From contig OX439046.1 in NCBI GenBank assembly GCA_949317995.1, positions 75,454,786 to 75,518,785 of the forward strand: a DNA stretch of 64,000 nt, given 5' to 3'. The stretch comes from Acholoe squamosa (lineage: Eukaryota > Annelida > Polychaeta > Phyllodocida > Polynoidae). Shown here one piece after another: positions 1 through 9,801 of this stretch. The notes under the pieces were generated by a model. The model was not told the origin of the DNA, ran no database searches, and saw only the letters and a list, made by a program, of their open reading frames with translations. A program made the translations under genes and the position numbers. The stretch's first letter is position 1; each line of letters opens with the position of its first letter.

Positions 1-510
1 AGAGCTGTAAAAGCACAACCTTGAAGGAAATCTTGTGTTTTCTATTTTTCTTACATTGTCCATCCACTAGTATGGAAAAAAAGCCCTTTTCAGCAGTACC
101 TTTAAGGAAGGCTTTAAGGTAGTTGGCATAGGAATACCCCAGAGCCAGGTAGTTGAACATTTCAAGGAAAAGAAGGTGATCGGTGTACACAGCTATGTAG
201 TGATTGCACCTCTTTATGGTGTTCATTTCTGACTTGTCTGTCTCTATGAAGAAGGAATGAAATTCTTTTTTGATCAAATTAAGATCATACTTGGCAGAGT
301 TGAAACCTAGAACAGGTACTTTTTCTATGTAGGCAAGAAGTCAATCCTGTTTTGCACCCAAACTTGTCATTCTCACTATGAAGATGGATTGAACTTTTCC
401 GAGGACAGCCAAACCTGAGGCTATAGACTTAAAGTTGTCACGGTAGTTATTTTGTCAGGAGGTATTTATTTCCACATAAGGAGGGCGTAGAAGAAGGTTA
501 GATGTGGGCT
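1..510 (-). pseudogene. Polinton DNA polymerase B, exonuclease-domain part, broken and running off the left edge
   Basis: The minus strand from about 510 to 1 reads in one frame through the exonuclease region of a protein-primed family-B DNA polymerase. Visible landmarks are VPVLGFNSAKYDLNLIK (Exo-II-like FN..xYD block) and then LEMFNYLALGYSYANYLKAF, both typical of Polinton polymerases. There are two in-frame stops, near 449 (TGA after EINTS) and near 338 (TGA where Trp is likely). The catalytic palm motifs would lie left of the window. The opposite orientation to the plus-strand capsid genes is the usual Polinton layout. This copy cannot make an active enzyme. Confidence 0.8.
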
Positions 511-1501
511 GTGTGGCGTTTCTGTCTGAAACGAGTTGTCAAGACCTGTACATCCCCCCTAACTATAATTACAGGGAGTGCTTTCTACACAACCAAACTA
601 CTCCATTGGTTCCCTGTGGACCCTCTGTAAAATAAAACTTCTTACAGAAAAAGGGGAAACTTTTTTCTCAGGAGTCTCTTTGGGACAGGGTGCAATGATA
701 CACCTGATGTCAAGGCATTCTGTTTCTTTGGGTAGCTCCAAAAAAATTTCTTTCGACAGACAAAAGAAGATTTTTTTAAGGCAACAACCTTTTGGTGCAG
801 GGTGAGGAAACTCAGTTTTCATCGATTCCACTTAGGTGAAAGCTTTAGTGATGGCTACTTTACTTCACCCCGACAAGGTTACTCACTCCTTGAACTTCAA
901 GATTTTTTATGAAAGAGGTTCCAGGACAGAAATTGGTCACAACTACGAAGGGTGTTGTCATGTAGTAAGAGTCATAACAGAAATGATTTCTTCGAAGGGA
1001 CAAACCTAACTCAAAGTAGTCACAGCCTACCCTGTCTCTTACTTTTGCTCCACCTTATGAAACTGAAATAATTGATGTTCCTCCAGATTAGCCCCAAAGC
1101 TATACCCACCCTTCACTTTGTTTCCCCTACTCTTACTCAACCCAGCTCCTCCCCCTTACGTCACTCTGGTCATTGGGTGATAAAAGATTTTTTGAAAAGT
1201 GAGATAAGGGACGGGTGACACATTACTCATAGAGGTTAAATGGGTTAATAAGTGCTCATTTAATGAAATAGCGTACCATGCCTTGTTACTCCCTGCAGCG
1301 TGTTCTTGAACGTCACCCAGACGACAGTTTTGAAATATGTTAGGCAAAGGAAGGAAGTGGTATGTTGCTCTTCTACATGTTTCAGATACGTGTGTAATCA
1401 TTTCAAACAAACTGTTCTTCACAGAAAAAGAATGTACTTTTTTTTTTTTTTTGTTAGTGGAAAAGAGTTTGAAAGTGAGAGACAGAAAAGGTTTCACAAA
1501 A
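511..1501. other. Stretch with no assignable gene (probable decayed polymerase N-terminus)
   Basis: By position the minus strand here should encode the N-terminal part of the Polinton polymerase. A 77-residue minus-strand frame (598-831) is Lys- and Cys-rich but I cannot match it to a domain. No plus-strand frame here looks coding. A poly-T tract lies at 1438-1452. Confidence 0.4.
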
Positions 1502-1897
1502 ATGGGTTTGCTTCATGATATAACAAAGTTTTCAGCCGTGGAAACCCTGGGATATGCCCTCATGAACGGGAGAAAGAGAAATACACCACTCAGAAATCCC
1601 CATCACCTGGAAGCTTGGAAAGCTGCAGAGAATCACCATGCCAAGGAAACTACCCGGTCGTTTAACCATCGTCTTAATTTCCTCATGCCTGTATTGGCTG
1701 TTCTGGCTCACAGCTTAGAAACCAAAACTTTGTTTGGACCATGCCCCATGTTAAACATCTCACCGACGTCCCTGGAACATTTCAGTGTGGAGGAGAGGAA
1801 AAAAGTGTGGCGTTATCTCTCTGTGTGGTGCACCAAGCTAACCTCCCTTGCTCACTGTTTTCACCACAATCATCTTGCCTTACCCATAACAGGATAA
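1502..1897 (+). CDS. Unassigned Polinton ORF with an HD...HH...HH pattern (possibly DUF5662-like)
   Basis: The frame is open from 1337, but the best start is the Met at 1502, directly before LLHDITKFSAVETLGYALMN. The next 40 residues contain NPHHLEAWKAAENHHA. The arrangement of HD..KFS..E..GY followed by paired HH motifs around an AW resembles small phage and large-virus proteins of the DUF5662 type, from memory only. After about residue 60 the sequence no longer suggests a domain. It lies between the polymerase and the ATPase fragment of the Polinton, where accessory genes are common. Function unknown; a chance ORF is possible. Confidence 0.35.
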   Translation: MGLLHDITKFSAVETLGYALMNGRKRNTPLRNPHHLEAWKAAENHHAKETTRSFNHRLNFLMPVLAVLAHSLETKTLFGPCPMLNISPTSLEHFSVEERKKVWRYLSVWCTKLTSLAHCFHHNHLALPITG

Positions 1898-1935
1898 CAG
1901 AACAAAACGAACAGAAAACAACAAAACAGGGTAAA

Positions 1936-2006
1936 ACAGGGCAGGGCGGGGTAGGGTAAAATAGGGTAGGGTAGGGTAGGGTAGGATAGGGTTAAGTAGG
2001 ATAGGG
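1936..2006. repeat. (TAGGG)n-type microsatellite
   Basis: Imperfect pentamer array with TAGGG units, degenerating to TAGGAT on the right. It is not the six-base TTAGGG animal telomere repeat. Confidence 0.85.
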
Positions 2007-2590
2007 TTCTGGGGGTGGGGTATAAAGTAAAGTATTATAAATCCAGAGTAAGATGGAATCAATTTAAAGCTCAGTACGCTCATATACCTACGTTAGAAAA
2101 ATTCAAGAGTAAGATAATATGTGATTATCCAAATTGCTTTATTTAAAAGTTTTTTTGTACTTTTACACTGTGTTGGTTCTAGATCCTCATCTCTCATCTC
2201 ATCTCATCATCATCATTTTCCCTAACTAAGTAAGACAATTGTGAACCAGTTTTCCTCTTATATGAATCATAGAATGTGTGATATTATTATGATGCAGACA
2301 CCATGTCATTAATATTTAATTGATTTGTCAATGTATATGACTACTACAGGGGGCCTAGCGGAGGTACTACAATGTGTGGATGCTAGGTATAAATACCGCT
2401 TACAATGTACCCAGTATTTTCCCAATAAAACTTTTTAAAAAAAAGGGGTTGGGGGTGGGGGCACCCCTCAAGTATGGGGGGCTACAGGGGGCCAACCCAC
2501 CAGCCCACCTAACCCACCTCACCCAACCACCTTACCTACCTACCCAATATTGCCTGGAAAAACTTGTATTCTTTCTAGTTTGTCATATCC

Positions 2591-2696
2591 TGCCTGCCTA
2601 CATACCTACCTGCCTACCTACCTACCTACCTGCCTACCTACCTACCTACCTACCTACCTACCTACCTACCTACCTACCTACCTGCCTACCTACCAG
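2591..2696. repeat. (CCTA)n / (TAGG)n tetranucleotide microsatellite
   Basis: About 26 tandem units with scattered CCTG variants. The flanks at 2508-2550 hold shorter runs of the same unit. Overlapping open frames with repeated YLPT are by-products of the repeat. Confidence 0.95.
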
Positions 2697-2734
2697 GTTA
2701 AATCATGGATAATTACCTTTCGGATGACTTGTGA

Positions 2735-3143
2735 ATGAAAGTCAGCGAAAAAGTTCCTATGGAAAACTACACTCGGCTAAGGGTTCATTTAGGACTGAGA
2801 CTGAGTCTAATGGAGTACATGAAAAGTAGAACTACCCTTTCTTCAATGGCCAGAGAAATGCTGATATCCTGGTACAGGATAAACATGTGTTGCAAGTGCA
2901 TGGTGTTAAGGCATGCACTAAGTGACATAGGTTGTTATGGCCTGGAAAGTAGAAACGTTGTTTGTTGAGCTGGGAGAAAAGTTGTCTGTGGACTGGAAAA
3001 ATTTGGGGATCAGACTGCGGTTAAGTTTGCGTAAGCTTAACCTTATTTCTACCCCAGTTCCCTCCAACCATGAAATCACAAACCCTGTTTTCAAAGTACT
3101 CATGATGTGGAAACATAGAGAACTACCCATCCCACCTGTCTGA
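2735..3143 (+). pseudogene. Tandem death-domain-like sequence, frameshifted
   Basis: Two neighbouring plus-strand frames each look like half to most of a death domain. The first (from 2735) has KVPMENYTRLRVHLGLRLSL and ends near MAREMLISWYRIN. The second (from 2937) has ELGEKLSVDWKNLGIRLRLS and ends near FKVLMMWKHRE. The shared pattern, a hydrophobic helix, DW or NY, LG/LR..LGL and a closing M/FxxL.xW.xR helix, is that of death-fold adaptor domains, which mediate homotypic assembly in apoptosis and immune signalling. The two frames differ, so the copy is broken or was two exons. It lies directly upstream of the Polinton ATPase remnant and could be a captured host gene or an unrelated insertion. 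The family call is pattern-based. Confidence 0.5.
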
Positions 3144-3171
3144 TTGCAGCTTTAAACAGCATGTAATTTTT

Positions 3172-3428
3172 ATTACTCAAAACTTATTTTTCAATAACCC
3201 TGCCTACAGAGCGTTGAGCTTGAATGCTCACTACCTTGTGGTGTTTAAAAACCCTAGAGACATGAGTCAGATAGGACACATCAGCAAACAAGCCTACCCT
3301 GGTCAAAAGTCCTCCTGGACTTTAAACAGGCCACACCTAACGAGCTTAGAGTGAGGAACAGCATCACCACGCCTTGGAAAACTTTGGTCTTTGTTCCTAA
3401 AACTTCCTCTTCCCCAAAAAACTATAGG
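3172..3428 (+). pseudogene. Polinton packaging ATPase, C-terminal fragment
   Basis: A frame from 3172 reads QNLFFNNPAYRALSLNAHYL and then VVFKNPRDMSQIGHISKQAYP. A second frame from 3303 reads VLLDFKQATPNELRVRN. In Polintons this SLN.HY..VFKNPRD...Q block followed by a LLDFKQ.TP..LR block is the C-terminal part of the FtsK/HerA-type genome-packaging ATPase. The Walker A and B part is missing upstream, where death-domain-like sequence is found instead, and a frameshift separates the two pieces near 3300. It is therefore a non-functional fragment. It sits just before a small conserved ORF and the integrase. Confidence 0.65.
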
Positions 3429-3735
3429 ATGGTGAAAAAAACTAAAAAATCTAAAAACCAAGGGAGGTTTGATCTCTTAAGAAAGCATTACCACTTGTTG
3501 AAACACATCTATAATGTTCAACTGCAGAGTGCTCCCACGTCATCAAGAGGGAGAATTAATTGTCAAGGGCCAACGTCTGCAGGGAACCAACATAACAGAT
3601 TTTTTAGCCTTCGCAGCCATACCCTGGTCTTTGAAAAAGGACATACCTTTAGGAAGTCATGTGTTCATCAAAGCCATTAAAAAGTTGAATCCCACGTCAA
3701 AAACAAGTCGGCGTTCGATGGACGCAGTCCTGTAG
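3429..3735 (+). pseudogene. Small conserved Polinton protein, frameshifted
   Basis: Starts at the Met of MVKKTKKSKNQGRF directly after the ATPase remnant. A frameshift near 3515-3525 moves to the frame reading GELIVKGQRLQGTNITDFLA and ending around LGSHVFIKAIKKLN. The pattern of a polar G-N-I-x-D-L/F block followed by G..FI.A...LN matches short basic proteins found next to the ATPase and integrase genes in Polintons, to my recollection. No function is known to me. Adjacent spacing supports membership of the element. Confidence 0.4.
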
Positions 3736-3960
3736 TTGAAACCTCTCCCTTCAAGCAAAAGAAAGCATCGCCCTGCATGAAGAAAAGGACAAGTCAACAA
3801 GGCACTGGCATCCTAAAGAAAAAAAGACAGAAGTCGACGCCAATATGGTGCACAAGGCTTTAAAGAAAGACGTCCTCAGGTTTGACACAGATCCTAAGCA
3901 ACATGGAAGTTTCTAGTGTTTCTAGACTTCAAAGGCATCACTTCAAAAAAACAAAGAAAA

Positions 3961-4829
3961 AAACCATAGAACAAGCACTGGAGGACACATACATCCGACA
4001 CAAACCTTAAAACTCAAACATGGGGCATAGACAAACAGTGGCAACTAGACCTTATAGAGTTTGCTAAGGAAAACAAAAATAATCAATATATCTTAGCAGG
4101 AATAGACGTTTTCTCCAGGTACCGTTTTGCTGACGACGTAATTGATGCTTTCAAAAAAATGACCAAAGAAAGAAAACTTCAACAGATTCAAACCTTTAAA
4201 AAACACTGCGACATGAAAGGTATAACATTTTTCACCAGTGAAAACAACGACATCAAGTGTGCCTTAGCTGACCGCCCTTCTCCACCCTTCAAGGAAAAAT
4301 GTGGAGATGTTTCTCTCATTCCAATAACTACAAATGGGTTGAGTTGCTGCCTGACTTGGCAAAGTCCTACAATCTAACTTTTCATAAAACCCTAGGAGCC
4401 ACCCCTTCTGACATAAATAAATCCAACTCGGGAGCATTGTTCTACAGATTATGAGAGCAACCTGAAGTGAAACTTTTCCCTGCCCTTAAGTTAAAGAAGA
4501 AAAATCAAGTATGAATTTTAAGAACTAAAAAAACCTTCATCAGGGGGTACGAATCTAACTGGACAGAGGAAATATACACCGTGGATCGTATTTCCCCCAA
4601 AGGGTATCATCTAAAAGACCTTCTTGGAGACGAGATAAAAGGAATCTTCTATGAACCTGAAGTTCAGAAGGTGAAAGCATGTCAAGGGAGAAGGTACGAC
4701 ATAGAAAAGATTGTAAAATACAGAGGAGGAGGTAAGAAAAGAGAGGCCTTGGTAAAGTGGAAGGGCTATGGAGAGAAATTTAACTCGTGGGACCCTGTCA
4801 AGAACTTAGGAAAATGGTGTTTACCTTAA
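3961..4829 (+). pseudogene. Polinton retroviral-like integrase with C-terminal chromodomain, broken
   Basis: The rve core starts near 4018 with WGIDKQWQLDLIEFAKEN and continues AGIDVFSRYRFADDV, giving the first catalytic Asp region. The frame shifts near 4285, and a second piece (about 4310-4450) carries YKWVELLPDLAKSYNLTFHK before a TGA stop near 4454. From about 4520 the C-terminal domain resumes: an SH3-like segment (WTEEIYTVDRISPKGYHLKD), then a chromodomain at 4700-4800 with YDIEKIVKYRG...EALVKWKGYGEKFNSWDP, including aromatic cage residues Y and W. Chromodomains of this kind steer integration to modified histones. The middle of the catalytic core appears deleted or scrambled, so this copy is dead. 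Confidence 0.85.
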
Positions 4830-6130
4830 CATTACCAAGCAGCTCTTCTATGCACATTTTCCCTGACAACACTTTAACTAGTTACAACACTCTCCTGGAA
4901 AAATACATAAACTCACCTACTCAGTTAAAGTGTGCTCTTCAAGAAATATCCTGTCCCACCATGTGGTACAACGTCAGAGAAGAAGCCATAGTGACTGCAG
5001 AGGGAGAAAACGACGCCAAGACCAATTTCAGAAATGTAGTAGATTTATTGAACAAGCGCAGGAGAGAATTTTTTCCTGTATCTCAGCAGGAATTCAAGCA
5101 GAACATTTGACATCACAGCCAAGTCTGCTTTGAGGTGCGGAGTAGAAATTATAAAGTACCTACGTGATCCTGTGGTACCTACTGAAACCGATGCTGCTCC
5201 TAAAACTGGGGACCAACCAGCTGTGCCTGAGAAGCCATCTGGAGGAACAACCACTAACCAACCATCGTCACCAGAGGCGGAGGAGGAAGAAAAGGGGACA
5301 AGGAGGTAAAGGAGAAGGCACATTCCACGACTAGCAGAGAAAAGAGGAAAATATCTCGAGCTGTAGCTGAAGTAATGTCCCTAATTGAAAGGGACAAAAG
5401 GTCACTGTCTTATTACGAAGAAAATGCAGTTTTCACAGACTCTGCCATCATTTCTGAACTGTCTGCAAGTCAGTTACAGGCTGTTAAAATAGCAACACGT
5501 TTCAAAGAAATAAGCAGATTCCTCTCCAAGTATTTATATACAAAAGGCAGTACCTACAGATTGTTCTCCTTAGAAGGTGTTCACCTGGAATACAACTCAG
5601 AGTTAATAGGATACCTGAACAGGTGCGTCAACAAACAAAACTCCTTGCTGTTGAGGAAACTGAGAACCTTCAGAAAAAACAACAAAGCTACCATGTTTCA
5701 CTACAACAAATACACAATGAAATGTGTCGTTTCCTTACCTCCTGGGGTAGTTCTACAACTTCCAAAAAACTTAGGAACACAATTAGGTTTCGGGGGAAGT
5801 ATTTTTCTCAGTGGTAAAACACAAAGCCCCTATGTGGTCAACCTCCAGTACAGAAGTAGATCGGCGTTCATCTACTCAGACATAGTTAAACACAGTCTAG
5901 TGGGAGACTCTAAAGCTCCCCTTTTAAGACAAATTAACATCAACCCCTTCAACGGTGAGATTCAAACCCTAAGTTTTCAAAATTTAGTGTTTGTATCAGT
6001 CACCAAGACCACCTTCAGACAGATAGGGATATATTTAAGAGACAACACTGGTGAACCCATACCATTTGAAAGCGGATTGGTGTCGGTGGTACTTGCCTTT
6101 AGACCTCTTCTACATGACATTTTCCACTGA
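4814..6130 (+). pseudogene. Polinton penton-like minor capsid protein (PY type), frameshifted
   Basis: Begins at the Met at 4814, overlapping the integrase end. The N-terminal part reads TLTLPSSSSMHIFPDNTLTS and further on PTMWYNVREE, the usual opening of the Polinton minor capsid protein. A stop at 5108 and frame changes near 5110 and 5305 interrupt an acidic linker (EAEEEEKG). The last frame (open from about 5300) is long and uninterrupted and ends with RQIGIYLRDNTGEPIPFESG followed by a LAFRP tail, the conserved C-terminal signature. The protein would form the capsid vertices. The final 251-residue frame is much better preserved than the rest of the element. Confidence 0.75.
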
Positions 6131-6144
6131 CCACTACAGAAGTA

Positions 6145-6343
6145 TGGCCATGCTTCATTACTATGGAAGCCCCCTTTACCTGGCCCCCAAGGGTCAGTAT
6201 CTGCAATACTACAAAAAATCACAGTTTGGACACGGACTGCTACCAGCCTATGGAGGACGTGGTAGGCAAAGAGGGCACGGACTGGGTGCAAAGCATCAGG
6301 TCAAGAGTTACACAAAAGGGCTGCCGCTTCAGCTCAAGGGTAC
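6145..6343 (+). pseudogene. Small Gly/Arg-rich capsid-associated protein, split by the gypsy insertion
   Basis: From the Met at 6145 the frame reads MAMLHYYGSPLYLAPKGQYL and then a basic Gly-rich stretch GHGLLPAYGGRGRQRGHGLG. Short proteins with repeated GHGL/RQRGHGLG motifs sit between penton and major capsid genes in Polintons and are compared to adenoviral pVI/pX minor proteins. The gypsy element sits at 6344, with GTAC (6340-6343) repeated at 21819-21822. On the far side (21819-21870) a basic Ala/Gly-rich frame continues before a stop. A frameshift near 6290 also seems likely. Confidence 0.55.
6340..6343. repeat. Target-site duplication GTAC, left copy
   Basis: GTAC directly precedes the left LTR and recurs at 21819-21822 directly after the right LTR, in otherwise contiguous Polinton sequence. 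Confidence 0.9.
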
Positions 6344-6437
6344 TGTCATGCTCGTAATTGTGCATGATCAAGTTGTCATATGAGAAATATCATATGACTA
6401 GTGGTATATAGAGTAAATACAGCAAGCTCTCATAAAT

Positions 6438-6629
6438 GTGTGATATAATGCATTATATGAGTATTAGTGAGGTACCGGTATTATTTCTCCCTCCTGCACC
6501 CACTGGTGTCTCCACCTCTACTCCACTTGTCTAACTAATTCCTACCTGGTTAGTTACACTGTTGTAGCAACCACAGTTCCTCCACCTCCTCACCCACTCA
6601 GTATGTACTGGTGAATTGGTGTCAATTTT
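6438..6629 (+). repeat. Ngaro split repeat A1
   Basis: Near-identical to 8642-8829, differing by a 4-base indel region near 6543-6560 and a few substitutions. It begins GTGTGATATAATGCATTATA and ends GGTGTCAATTTT. Confidence 0.93.
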
Positions 6630-6672
6630 AAATCAAATGTCAAATCTAAAAAAAAAACAAAAAAAAAAAAAA

Positions 6673-7500
6673 CGTATCCTCAGACAATTAGGGTTCTATG
6701 TTAGCTTCAAGAAGTGTAGCCCTGCAGCTAAATGCACGAGATTTCTAGGTATTGACATAGACACTGTGAACATGGAGCTCAGACTCCCCAATGATAAATT
6801 GGTGAGGGTCCAGAAAATGGTAAACAAATTTTGTGACCTTCAGAAAGCTACAAAAAATGACATTGATGAACTTGCCGGATTATTGGCACATTGTAGCAAG
6901 GTTGTCCGCGGAGGTAGGACTTTCTGTCGTAGGATTTATGACCTATCCGCCTCTGTCAAGTCTCGCTATGCTAAGCTTTCACTGACGGAAGCTTTCAGAG
7001 AGGATATTAAGTGGTGGAGAGACTTTCTTCCCAAGTTCAACGGCAAGGCAAAGGTTCTGTACCGCAGTGACACCATGATTAGTATGTACACAGATGCAAG
7101 TGGAAATGGTTATGCCGCCTACCATGCAGGTGACTGGTTGGCTGCCATTTACCAAGGAAAAGACAAATCACCTATACTGGAAGCAGCTATAGGTCATAAA
7201 GTGGAAGCTCCTAAGCAGCATGTAGTGGATAACATAAATGTGTTGGAAATGATTCCTGTGGTTGATGGCTTGAAAAGGTGGGGGGAGAAATGGAAAAACC
7301 GCCGTATATGCCTGATAACAGATAACACTCAAGTCCTTTATGCTGTAAGAACAGGCAGAAGCAAAAACAAGCACACAATGGCCATGCTGCGTGAGTTCTT
7401 TTGGTTGTCAGCGGACCATAACTTCTACATTGATGTAGTATATATCAATACCAAGCACAACAAGGTTTGCGATAGTCTCAGTAGGCTCAATGAGCCTATG
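6673..7500 (+). pseudogene. Ngaro reverse transcriptase C-terminus plus RNase H
   Basis: The frame (open 6616-8142) becomes protein-like after a poly-A/lysine run: RQLGFYVSFKKCSPAAKCTR then FLGIDID, the C-terminal thumb side of RT. RNase H follows with its catalytic acids in order: MYTDASGNGYAAY, NVLEMIPVVDG, LITDNTQVLYAV and CDSLSR near 7468-7485. Downstream of about 7500 the open frame is only a shadow of the recombinase. The polymerase fingers and the YxDD palm are absent, so the copy depends on other copies for any movement. The abrupt start after the poly-A run marks the internal deletion. Confidence 0.85.
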
Positions 7501-8518
7501 GCTATCAAAACTTTGGTCCATGAAATGTCTGAATCTTCTTTGTGCTGCTATGATTTGTTCTGTAGGGATGGTGACACTAGAGAAGGAAGCAGAGGTGATC
7601 ATGCGCATGCATTATGCCCCATTAAGCATCCAGACCCACTCGACACAGCTAAAGAAATACATGAACTTTTGCGAGGAATTCCAATTGACACCCTTCCCAT
7701 GTACCAGCAGAAGGATTGTGCTATATATAGCATACATGGCAAGGAGTATGAAGGTGTCATCAATCAGGGACTACCTATCGGGACTAAACCATCATCTAAA
7801 ACTGAATGGGTTCCCTCCAATCAATTACCAGGACTACCAGATACACATGTCCATGGAGGGAATCAAAAGGAAGTTGGGAATGGCCGTAAAAAGAGCCTCC
7901 CCGATTCTCCCTCAACATATGTTAAGAATGTTCAACCATCTAACTGGAAACAAGGGCCACACTGCATTCAGAGCTGCATTACTAACTTCATTCCGGGGTC
8001 TCCTGCACAAGCAACACGTGACAGACTCAGCAGTAATGTTGCGCAGGGAAGACATTCACATGACAACATGGGGTATGATGATAACAATTCGGGGCTCGAA
8101 GACCATTCAGTATGGCGATCGACTTCTCAATTGCAAAACTGAAGGACCCTCAGTTGTGTGCGGTCTACTGGACCGAGAAACACTTCAAGGAAGTGATAGG
8201 GACAGACAGTTCACCAGCATTCATGTTAAGTCCCGGTGAGCCCATGTCTTATCAGGCCTATATGGATATTCTCAAGTATGTGGCAGAACAGGAAGGGTTA
8301 AATCCAGATGACTATTCTTCACATAGCCTCCGCCGGGAGGGACGTCCTACTTACGCTCTGTTGGAGCTACAATTGAAGAGTTAAAAACTCGTGGAGACTG
8401 GAAGTATGATATTGTGATGATCTATATACAGCAACCAATTGAAGCAAGGATAGCTTTTGATCTTAGAGTTGCTCAGGAGTTGGACTCGGTGCTCTCAGAT
8501 CCCGTTCCACCTAAGTGA
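7490..8518 (+). pseudogene. Ngaro tyrosine recombinase, frameshifted
   Basis: The N-terminal SAM-like part is clear (HSTQLKKYMNFCEEFQLTPF, SSIRDYLSGLNHHLKLNGFP) and is followed by the catalytic domain: TSFRGLLHKQHV with the first Arg, then after a frame change near 8110-8135 SLRR in a HSLRR box, and after a second change near 8335-8360 GDWKYDIVMIYIQQP with the nucleophilic Tyr region. The final frame ends at TGA 8516-8518. The two frameshifts inactivate it. It overlaps the end of the RNase H frame, as is usual in these elements, and would insert the circular DNA form without target duplication. Confidence 0.85.
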
Positions 8519-8537
8519 CTGGCAGGTTTGGGGGTTT

Positions 8538-8641
8538 GGCGCTTAGCCAGCCACTAAACATTATTGCCCAAATCTAGTATATCTTGTCCTGTCTTGGATC
8601 ATGTATACCATGTTGATATATTTTGTAGGGGATGTTCTAAT
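8538..8641 (+). repeat. Ngaro split repeat B1
   Basis: 104 bases starting GGCGCTTAGCCAGCC, repeated at 8884-8987 with about one difference (GATGTTC versus GACGTTC). It joins directly to A2. Confidence 0.93.
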
Positions 8642-8829
8642 GTGTGATATAATGCATTATATGAGTATTAGTGAGGTACCGGTATTATTTCTCCCTCCTG
8701 CACCCACTGGTGTCTCCACCTCTACTCCACTTGTCTAACTAATTCCTGTTCTGCCACACTGTTGTAGCAACCACAGTTACTCCACCTCCTCACCCACTCA
8801 GTATGTACTGGTGTATTGGTGTCAATTTT
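8642..8829 (+). repeat. Ngaro split repeat A2
   Basis: Copy of A1 located between B1 and B2, ending before a T-rich tract at 8830-8850. Confidence 0.93.
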
Positions 8830-8883
8830 TTTTTTGTTTTTGTTTTTTTATGTTTAGTCTGTTAATTAATATTATTAATAAAG

Positions 8884-8987
8884 GGCGCTTAGCCAGCCAC
8901 TAAACATTATTGCCCAAATCTAGTATATCTTGTCCTGTCTTGGATCATGTATACCATGTTGATATATTTTGTAGGGGACGTTCTAAT
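8884..8987 (+). repeat. Ngaro split repeat B2 (right terminus)
   Basis: Copy of B1 forming the right end of the element. LTR sequence resumes at 8988. Confidence 0.93.
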
Positions 8988-9138
8988 ATTGTTATTTCCA
9001 GTTATCACTGGTTTATTCAGCTTTAGGCAACATGTATGAAATATCAATCACACAGTTGTTAATATGCAGGTAATTTCCACATACAGTAAATATACAATTG
9101 TTCATAGAGTATAATGTTCTGTTCCACTCCACCTGTGA

Positions 9139-9140
<2 letters not shown>

Positions 9141-9216
<76 letters not shown>
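9141..9216. repeat. (TAA)n microsatellite within the left LTR
   Basis: About 25 units of AAT. The right LTR has only four at the equivalent place (21213-21225), so the run expanded after insertion or shrank in the other copy. Confidence 0.95.
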
Positions 9217-9217
<1 letters not shown>

Positions 9218-9778
9218 TGTCAAGCATAGTTCTAGGTGGGTTCCCACACCTAGCTCCTGGCCTGCTGCTTAGAGGAATAATGTAATAATGTATAACTTTA
9301 CCCTCTGGTGGATGTCTTGTAGGCCACTAATGGTTGAACCCTATGCCTGTCTAGCATAGTTTAACCATAGTGTAGAGCTATAGCAGGTAGCAGGAGTGAT
9401 GGCTGGAGATATTACCTCTGGAGTGGTTCTTGTGATTCTGTCATGATGGACCTCCTACTGGGGGCCTTATATCCCTACTCTGGGGCTGATTGCCCCAGAC
9501 AAAGTTAGGCCCAGCATCCAACTGTCATGTCTCCACTACAGTAGAGTTACATGATTGTTAAGGGATGCATCCTTTGAACTGTGAAAGTAATTGGCTGGTA
9601 TCACTGTCTGTGTGTGTCTTCCCCTATTGTGGTCTAGGCCTTATACAGCCATCCCACATCTCCAGTACAGACTGGCATTAGAGACACTATTGTTAGGCTG
9701 CTTAGTGGCAGATGGGCGTCTGCAGAGCGGCAGCGGGATGCAGGCAACACTAAGTGTGGGTCTTTAATATATGTGACA

Positions 9779-9801
9779 TTGGCTCCCCCCTCCGGGGAAA
9801 G
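9779..9801 (-). other. Polypurine tract of the env-gypsy element
   Basis: Directly inside the left LTR, the minus strand reads GGAGGGGGGAGCCAA before TGTCAC, the expected plus-strand primer for reverse transcription. Confidence 0.65.

Larger units (their letters stand above)
6438..8987 (+). mobile_element. Ngaro-type tyrosine-recombinase retrotransposon, internally deleted
   Basis: The element shows the split direct repeats A1 (6438-6629), B1 (8538-8641), A2 (8642-8829) and B2 (8884-8987), in the order A1-ORF-B1-A2-B2 that defines Ngaro/PAT-like elements. B1 and B2 differ at about one base in 104. There is no target duplication; only an AAT shared between the end of the element and the insertion site, as expected for tyrosine-recombinase integration. 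The interior starts within RT, so gag and most of RT are lost. It carries the end of RT, RNase H and a frameshifted recombinase. Confidence 0.93.
6344..9778 (-). repeat. Left (3') LTR of the env-gypsy element, split by a Ngaro insertion
   Basis: The LTR consists of 6344-6437 and 8988-9778. Joined, these match 20966-21818 almost base for base. The split is exact: CTCATAAAT ends the left piece and ATTGTTATTT starts the right piece, while the intact LTR reads through without a break. The right piece contains a (TAA)n run at 9141-9216 that is much longer than in the intact LTR. Confidence 0.95.

Noticed and set aside
1936-2006. Interstitial telomere
   Set aside because: The unit is TAGGG (five bases), not TTAGGG, and is short and imperfect.
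2374-2738. ORFs with repeated YLPT
   Set aside because: Caused by the CCTA tetranucleotide array.
9059-9247. Minus-strand ORF with a long Tyr run
   Set aside because: It is the translation of the (TAA)n microsatellite within an LTR.
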